A stretch of DNA of 10,339 bases from an uncultured Gammaproteobacteria bacterium (GTDB taxonomy: Bacteria; Pseudomonadota; Gammaproteobacteria; CAIUAS01), in assembly GCA_903897205.1 (NCBI GenBank), contig CAIUAS010000344.1, forward strand, positions 1-10,339, given 5' to 3'. Positions 6,918 through 10,339 of this stretch are shown in pieces. Positions within the stretch are counted from its first letter, which is position 1; the number at the start of each line of letters is the position of its first letter. Made by a program: the position numbers and the translations under genes. The notes under the pieces are model-generated. The model was not told the origin of the DNA. It worked only from the letters and a program-made list of their open reading frames with translations, and made no database searches.

Positions 6918-7175
6918 TTATTTTGGAGAAAAGGATTTCATATTCACAACAGCTGCCAGTTCCTGCTGTTGTTTATGATCATTCAAATGCTCAACTGCTT
7001 CAATTCCATATTCTACGGTATGGGCCACTGCTTGAACCGTAGGATGCGGAACGAATTTAGCAATTTTGCTCGCTATTTTTAACGCTTCTAATTTGGTAGC
7101 GAACGGCATTCCATTTAAAGGGCCGATAGGTAACATGAATTTCTTAACCGGCATTTTCATAAGATTAATATTCAT
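6918..7175 (-). CDS. Small protein of unknown function upstream of dotM
   Basis: I choose ATG 7175 over the in-frame ATG at 7220 because AAAAAGGA sits six to eight bases before 7175 and nothing comparable precedes 7220. The product is then 85 residues, starting MNINLMKMPVKKFM. It is basic and partly helical (about 27-75), with no cysteine, no signal peptide and no clear membrane span; residues 46-60 (TVQAVAHTVEYGIEAV) form an amphipathic helix. I do not recognise it. It ends ten bases before dotM, so it is part of the operon and may be a cytoplasmic or peripheral accessory factor. Confidence 0.68.
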   Translation of the reverse strand: MNINLMKMPVKKFMLPIGPLNGMPFATKLEALKIASKIAKFVPHPTVQAVAHTVEYGIEAVEHLNDHKQQQELAAVVNMKSFSPK

Positions 7176-7179
7176 GATT

Positions 7180-7184
7180 TCCTT
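7180..7184 (-). promoter_or_regulatory. Ribosome binding site deciding the start of the 85-residue protein
   Basis: AAGGA on the minus strand, four bases upstream of ATG 7175 when counted from its last A, marks the downstream of two in-frame start codons as the real one and removes 15 N-terminal residues from the longest reading. Confidence 0.6.
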
Positions 7185-7239
7185 TTTATTGTTACAAAAT
7201 TTTAGTGATAGAGCGCGCATAAAAATTGGCTCGCTTTAC

Positions 7240-7641
7240 TTAATGCTGATGATTAAAGTTTCTAACGTCATTAATCGCTTCCATGCCTAATTGATTTTGT
7301 GTTGAGTATGCTAGTTGTTCCGCTGTTTTAATTTGAGCAAGTGTCATTTTTTCCTTAAGATTATTTAAAGCGATAATAGCTGGCTTAAATTTATCGATAA
7401 CACCCATTTTGTACCATACATAAGCTTGTAAATTATCCTGCTTGGTTCCATAACCTGTCTCATAATATTTTCCTAACTTATATTCAGCCCATGCGGCACT
7501 TGTCCGATGTACCACGCCCTTAACAAAATTAAATTCTTTAGCAGGATCTTGATAATGAGCGGGAGGAATATAATCACTGGCAAATGCCGTACTTATTAAG
7601 CCAGCAGATAGTAATCCGATTAATAACATTTTCTTTAACAT
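7240..7641 (-). CDS. Exported protein with one Sel1-like repeat
   Basis: The 133-residue protein begins with a signal peptide, MLKKMLLIGLLSAGLISTAFA, cleaved before SDYIPP. Residues about 49-80 (AWAEYKLGKYYETGYGTKQD, then LQAYVWYKMGV) fit a Sel1-like (tetratricopeptide-related) unit, with the typical A...LG..Y..G.G and A..WY positions; flanking helices are less clear. Sel1 proteins are protein-protein scaffolds, and Legionellales have many, including Dot/Icm-linked LpnE and EnhC. A single unit in a small periplasmic protein inside a secretion operon suggests a structural or substrate-contact accessory. A GGAG lies ten bases before the ATG, which follows the 308-residue gene after a 29-base gap. 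Confidence 0.78.
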   Translation of the reverse strand: MLKKMLLIGLLSAGLISTAFASDYIPPAHYQDPAKEFNFVKGVVHRTSAAWAEYKLGKYYETGYGTKQDNLQAYVWYKMGVIDKFKPAIIALNNLKEKMTLAQIKTAEQLAYSTQNQLGMEAINDVRNFNHQH

Positions 7642-7670
7642 AAATGAAATACTCCTTTTTTAATTGAAAA

Positions 7671-8597
7671 TTATTGGTGTAAAGCCTGTGCCTGTGCTTT
7701 GGCTAATTTACGAATATAATCCAAATGATATTCTTCATTTTGTGCAACTAAGGTTGCTAATAAACGTTGGTTCATTAAAGTCGATTCATATTGCCTCAAT
7801 TCCAGCATAGCCCGAGCTTGCTCCAGTATTAAGGCATCACGTGCAATAGCCTCTGAGGATTCGGCATTGATTTGATCAATCGAAGGTTGTTGAAGCGATT
7901 TTTGCATATAAGTAATAAATTGATTTGTTCCATCATTAGTTGATTGATCTAAAGCCAGCTGGGATAGATCCGTCCGAGTAATATTTGTTTTCACTTCTGC
8001 GGTATATTGCTGTCCAGCGGCTGTATTTAAAGTACTAGCAGGATATTGCGGTAAAGGATTGACCCCACTAAGCATTGTATTGGTATACGAAACCTGTGCA
8101 GATGTACAGCCGTTAGTCGTATCGCCCACAGCTTGCGGAACCTCTAAATTACACTGTGGATTCATTTGCTGTACTTTATCATAATCATTGTTAAAGTGAT
8201 TAAGTGCTTTTACTGGATATTGCGCTGCATTAACACCGCTTGCCGAACCTTGTGTATAATTAACGTAACTAAGCGCATTCTTATAAGAAACTGCATTCAA
8301 TTGATTTTCATAAGGCACCATTTGTTCCGTTAACAACTCTTTTAAGCTGGCTGGCCAACGTTCCCATTGGGATTGCTGTTGAAAAATATCCCACATTTTT
8401 CCAGTGATTTTATTTGTTTCGGCATCCTCCATCTCCTGAAATTTTTGCATCATTGCATTCTGCATCCAATCGAATACTTTGTAGATAGCCGCCACAATTA
8501 AACCATCATCGCCATATGCCTTAATGGGTATCAAGGAAATACCCAATAAGGTGATTGCTATTGAAAGTGCTGCTAACCCTTTACGGCCCCTTATCAT
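7671..8597 (-). CDS. Exported helical protein of unknown function in the type IVB operon
   Basis: The 308-residue protein starts with a basic tip and hydrophobic core, MIRGRKGLAALSIAITLLGI, and a likely cleavage after KAYG (about 29). The mature protein has an N-terminal helical part (about 33-100), a central Asn/Gln/Thr-rich region with two cysteines, Cys149 and Cys164, that may form a disulfide, and a long C-terminal alpha-helical segment (about 235-308) with heptad-like spacing. I do not recognise a family. By export, size and place it could play the role of IcmX/TraW-like periplasmic proteins, but no motif establishes this. Its ATG overlaps the stop of the upstream gene (ATGA), so translation is coupled. 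Confidence 0.75.
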   Translation of the reverse strand: MIRGRKGLAALSIAITLLGISLIPIKAYGDDGLIVAAIYKVFDWMQNAMMQKFQEMEDAETNKITGKMWDIFQQQSQWERWPASLKELLTEQMVPYENQLNAVSYKNALSYVNYTQGSASGVNAAQYPVKALNHFNNDYDKVQQMNPQCNLEVPQAVGDTTNGCTSAQVSYTNTMLSGVNPLPQYPASTLNTAAGQQYTAEVKTNITRTDLSQLALDQSTNDGTNQFITYMQKSLQQPSIDQINAESSEAIARDALILEQARAMLELRQYESTLMNQRLLATLVAQNEEYHLDYIRKLAKAQAQALHQ

Positions 8598-8845
8598 TGT
8601 TTTTCCCCTGTTATCATTTCATAAATCTGCGGATGTTGTTCTGGCAATAATTCATTAAGCTCATTCATGTCACCGTATTCTGTAAAGGCAATCTGTTCAA
8701 TTAACGCAGCATCGAAAAAAGGATTGGTTAAAATTCCTAAACGGGCTAACTGTGTTTCCGTCCCCATGGCTTGATGCTCTTTTAACAATTGAATTAATTT
8801 TTCATGCGTATGAATCACTAATAGGTCGCTCTCTCCTACTACCAC
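8594..8845 (-). CDS. Small acidic protein of unknown function
   Basis: The 83-residue product starts at GTG 8845, which overlaps the stop codon of the small upstream ORF in a TAGTG, and a purine-rich GGAG-like stretch lies within the coding start rather than before it. It is acidic and mainly helical (EKLIQLLKEHQAMG, then ALIEQIAFTEYGDMNELNEL), with no cysteine, signal peptide or membrane span. Its 3' end overlaps the next ATG by four bases. In L. pneumophila the same position between icmT and dotM holds small adaptors (icmS, icmR, icmQ), so an adaptor role is imaginable, but no sequence similarity supports it. Confidence 0.65.
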   Translation of the reverse strand: MVVGESDLLVIHTHEKLIQLLKEHQAMGTETQLARLGILTNPFFDAALIEQIAFTEYGDMNELNELLPEQHPQIYEMITGEKQ

Positions 8846-8982
8846 TAAATGCTTTCACCTAATAAGCTTTTAGTAAAGCGTGAGAACTCTTGTGCTAAGG
8901 GAACATGCAGTAGGTAAAATCCCTGCATGGGATACAGCAACATATTCCCTAATAAATGATTATTGACGTTAACTCTATTCAT
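8845..8982 (-). CDS. Short 45-residue ORF, translationally coupled
   Basis: This small frame fills the gap between the TcpQ-like gene and the 83-residue gene. It starts at ATG 8982, eight bases after the preceding stop, and ends at TAG 8847-8845, whose G is the first base of the next GTG start. The product begins MNRVNVNNHLLGNMLLYPMQ and ends KSLLGESI; it is neutral to basic with a moderately hydrophobic middle, and I recognise no family. No strong Shine-Dalgarno is visible, so initiation would depend on re-initiation. The exact junctions on both sides and the absence of a spare intergenic sequence argue for a real gene. Confidence 0.5.
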   Translation of the reverse strand: MNRVNVNNHLLGNMLLYPMQGFYLLHVPLAQEFSRFTKSLLGESI

Positions 8983-8990
8983 GGTTATTT

Positions 8991-9392
8991 TTACAGTTTA
9001 TTGACATAAAGCGTTTTGGTTTTCCAATCGACGATTAACGCTAAATTTTTTTCAAACGCTAATTTTTGTAACCAATTTGTCCAGCTCTCTTTTGCTATCC
9101 AGGTTACTTTTTGGCTTTGATCCACGCCTTGCCCATACACAACCCGCCAATGCGGAAAAAGTGAATTTCTAATGGCATGGGCAAGGGGCATATCATGCGC
9201 AAAACCCCTGATGTTATAAGGCAAACTTGTCCGGGGATGCCCAATTTCAAAGTAAAACCCTTGGGAATTTAAACAAGTGGTTACCGTATTGCCATGCCTG
9301 TCCAACGCCGCATCACCAATGGAATAATCGGCCGCTGCCATGGCAGTGCTGGTCACAAACAGTAAAAAGAAAATTAAGTTCAGTTTTTTCAT
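8991..9392 (-). CDS. Exported TcpQ/PilL C-terminal-domain-like periplasmic protein
   Basis: The 133-residue protein has a signal peptide, MKKLNLIFFLLFVTSTAMA, cleaved near residue 20. Residues about 66-133 resemble the TcpQ/PilL C-terminal domain: DMPLAHAIRNSLFPHWRVVY, a VTWIAKESWTNWLQKLA segment with the conserved Trp pair, and a closing LIVDWKTKTLYV strand. That domain is related in fold to the N0 modules of secretin and outer-membrane complexes, and DotD of type IVB systems has a similar fold. There is no lipobox cysteine, so it is not a DotD/TraH-type lipoprotein. It starts one base after the icmT stop. A role in the periplasmic ring or in pilus-type structures is inferred. Confidence 0.72.
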   Translation of the reverse strand: MKKLNLIFFLLFVTSTAMAAADYSIGDAALDRHGNTVTTCLNSQGFYFEIGHPRTSLPYNIRGFAHDMPLAHAIRNSLFPHWRVVYGQGVDQSQKVTWIAKESWTNWLQKLAFEKNLALIVDWKTKTLYVNKL

Positions 9393-9393
9393 A

Positions 9394-9654
9394 TTATTGG
9401 TTCCACCAAGGTCTAATTAATTTGCGACGAAAAGTTAGTTGTGAACGTAACCAACGCAATGCCATCAGCGCTGGCACGCCTTTGTATTCCACTACACCAA
9501 AAAAAAGCGCGAGTAAAACACATAAGATGACTGTCCAGATACGAAAATAAAAAATCGTTATTAAAAATATTAATAATAACGATGGATTTAACCCAAAAAT
9601 CGTTTTGACACGCTTATTAGCATCCCGCCATTTTTCAGAAGTAGGCACCTGCAT
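9394..9654 (-). CDS. icmT: IcmT/TraK-like type IVB secretion protein
   Basis: The 86-residue length is that of IcmT. Family landmarks are present: an N-terminal WRDANKRVKTIF, a hydrophobic middle (about 24-53) that should span the inner membrane, FRIWTVIL at its centre, and a C-terminal RWLRSQL...RRKLIRPWW ending. IcmT is required for Dot/Icm function and pore-mediated exit in L. pneumophila; its IncI counterpart TraK follows TraJ, exactly as here. The start ATG shares one base with the stop codon of dotB (TAATG), so the two are coupled. Confidence 0.9.
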   Translation of the reverse strand: MQVPTSEKWRDANKRVKTIFGLNPSLLLIFLITIFYFRIWTVILCVLLALFFGVVEYKGVPALMALRWLRSQLTFRRKLIRPWWNQ

Positions 9655-10339
9655 TAGGCTATTTCCTCTGTTAATATTTTATGTTTAGCAATATCGGATT
9701 CAAATTCTTTTTGGATACGCCGGTAAGTAATATCACTAATCAAACCTTGCTTAAGTTTTATTTCCGCGTCTTTTAATAAAGATTGTCCGTATTCAATCAA
9801 CGCGGCATAGCATTCCGAAAAGATCTTATGGGTTTCACACTCACGTAAGCGATCTTTTATTTCCCCATCAAAGATTAAATATTCACGCAGGGCAATTCGC
9901 TTGCCGTCGGTTGAAGGGACTAAGGTTTGATAAACGATGAGTGATAGCGCATCGACAATATCCATTTGAATGGCCGCGCGATCCCCTTCGGGAAACGCTT
10001 TTAATAAACGATTAATCGTATTAGCTACGCCATTGGTATGACAAGTTGTAAATAAAACATGGCCTGTCTGCGCGCCGTGTAAAGCGGCTTCAATCGTTTC
10101 TTTATCACGCGCTTCGCCTACTAAAATAACATCAGGGTCTTTACGAAGGGCGGCCACTAACGCATCACTAAATGATTTGTGATCGCCGCCACGGCCAATT
10201 TCTTGTGCGGTAATGCAACTTAAGGTTTCAATATCATCATAAACATATTCAATGGGCGCTTCTGCCGTAATCATATGTTCCGCCTGGGCTTCGATGCGAT
10301 GGCGAAGCAAGGACGCTAATAAGGTCGATTTACCACAGA
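9654..10339 (-). CDS. dotB: DotB/TraJ-type secretion ATPase, N-terminus beyond window
   Basis: Reading from the right edge, the frame (first full codon at 10337-10335) opens inside the Walker A as CGKSTLLASLL, so about the first third of the protein is outside the window; 227 residues are visible of the about 377 expected. Next come the Asp-box segment MITAEAPIEYVYDDIE, the Walker B region PDVILVGEARD, and the His-box HVLFTTCHTNG, all diagnostic of the PilT/VirB11-like hexameric ATPase DotB. It acts at the cytoplasmic face of the type IVB channel with DotO and drives assembly or substrate transfer. A TTG at 10310 is only an internal codon, not the start. Its following genes match the traJ-traK order of IncI plasmids. 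Confidence 0.94.
   Translation of the reverse strand, partial: CGKSTLLASLLRHRIEAQAEHMITAEAPIEYVYDDIETLSCITAQEIGRGGDHKSFSDALVAALRKDPDVILVGEARDKETIEAALHGAQTGHVLFTTCHTNGVANTINRLLKAFPEGDRAAIQMDIVDALSLIVYQTLVPSTDGKRIALREYLIFDGEIKDRLRECETHKIFSECYAALIEYGQSLLKDAEIKLKQGLISDITYRRIQKEFESDIAKHKILTEEIA

Noticed and set aside
7176..7220. Upstream ATG extending the 85-residue protein by 15 residues
   Set aside because: No ribosome binding site precedes 7220, while AAGGA precedes the ATG at 7175.
6891..7290. Two plus-strand ORFs (6891-7082 and 7066-7290)
   Set aside because: Both are antisense to the 85-residue gene and its leader and have hydrophobic low-complexity products typical of shadow frames.
9227..9550. 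Plus-strand ORF of 107 codons
   Set aside because: Antisense to the TcpQ-like gene and icmT, both of which are supported by family motifs.

Overview
The window is AT-rich bacterial DNA and every convincing gene lies on the minus strand, so the natural reading direction is from the right edge (10339) to the left edge (1). The protein families point to a gamma-proteobacterium of the Legionellales (Legionella, Coxiella, Aquicella-like) or to a plasmid or integrative element carried by one. The core is part of a type IVB secretion / IncI-type conjugation system (Dot/Icm = Tra/Trb). The species is inferred from family content, not proven.

Right part (10339-3528), a tightly packed operon. It begins inside a DotB/TraJ-type secretion ATPase, cut by the window edge within its Walker A motif. 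IcmT/TraK follows (one-base stop/start overlap), then a secreted TcpQ/PilL-type periplasmic protein, a hidden 45-residue ORF, an 83-residue acidic protein, a 308-residue exported helical protein, an exported protein with one Sel1-like repeat, an 85-residue small protein, DotM/IcmP/TrbA, the DotL/IcmO/TrbC coupling ATPase, and a small exported protein. Junctions are overlaps or gaps of a few tens of bases at most, as expected of one transcript whose promoter lies outside the window. DotB powers assembly or substrate transfer, IcmT and DotM are inner-membrane parts, and DotL is the substrate receptor/motor. Between IcmT and DotM, where L. pneumophila has icmS-icmR-icmQ, this locus has six other genes.

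Middle part (3527-2174), an accessory tail in which three genes appear broken by single-base losses: a small membrane protein, an Mrr-like restriction-endonuclease-fold protein, and an Ntn-hydrolase-like protein. An intact lytic transglycosylase lies between the last two. In each case the frame is restored by adding one base, and each lesion can be placed in a homopolymer run, so real decay and sequencing error are both possible.

Left part (1976-1), an unusual 468-residue protein fusing N-terminal ankyrin repeats to a trypsin/V8-like serine protease with a complete His-Asp-Ser triad and no signal peptide. It has its own strong ribosome binding site and a candidate promoter, and is a good candidate for a translocated effector. 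Beyond it are a 3'-truncated IS30-family transposase remnant and the start of a Cys-containing gene that runs off the left edge. No tRNA, rRNA, CRISPR array or plus-strand gene was seen, and no gene-free stretch exceeds about 300 bases.
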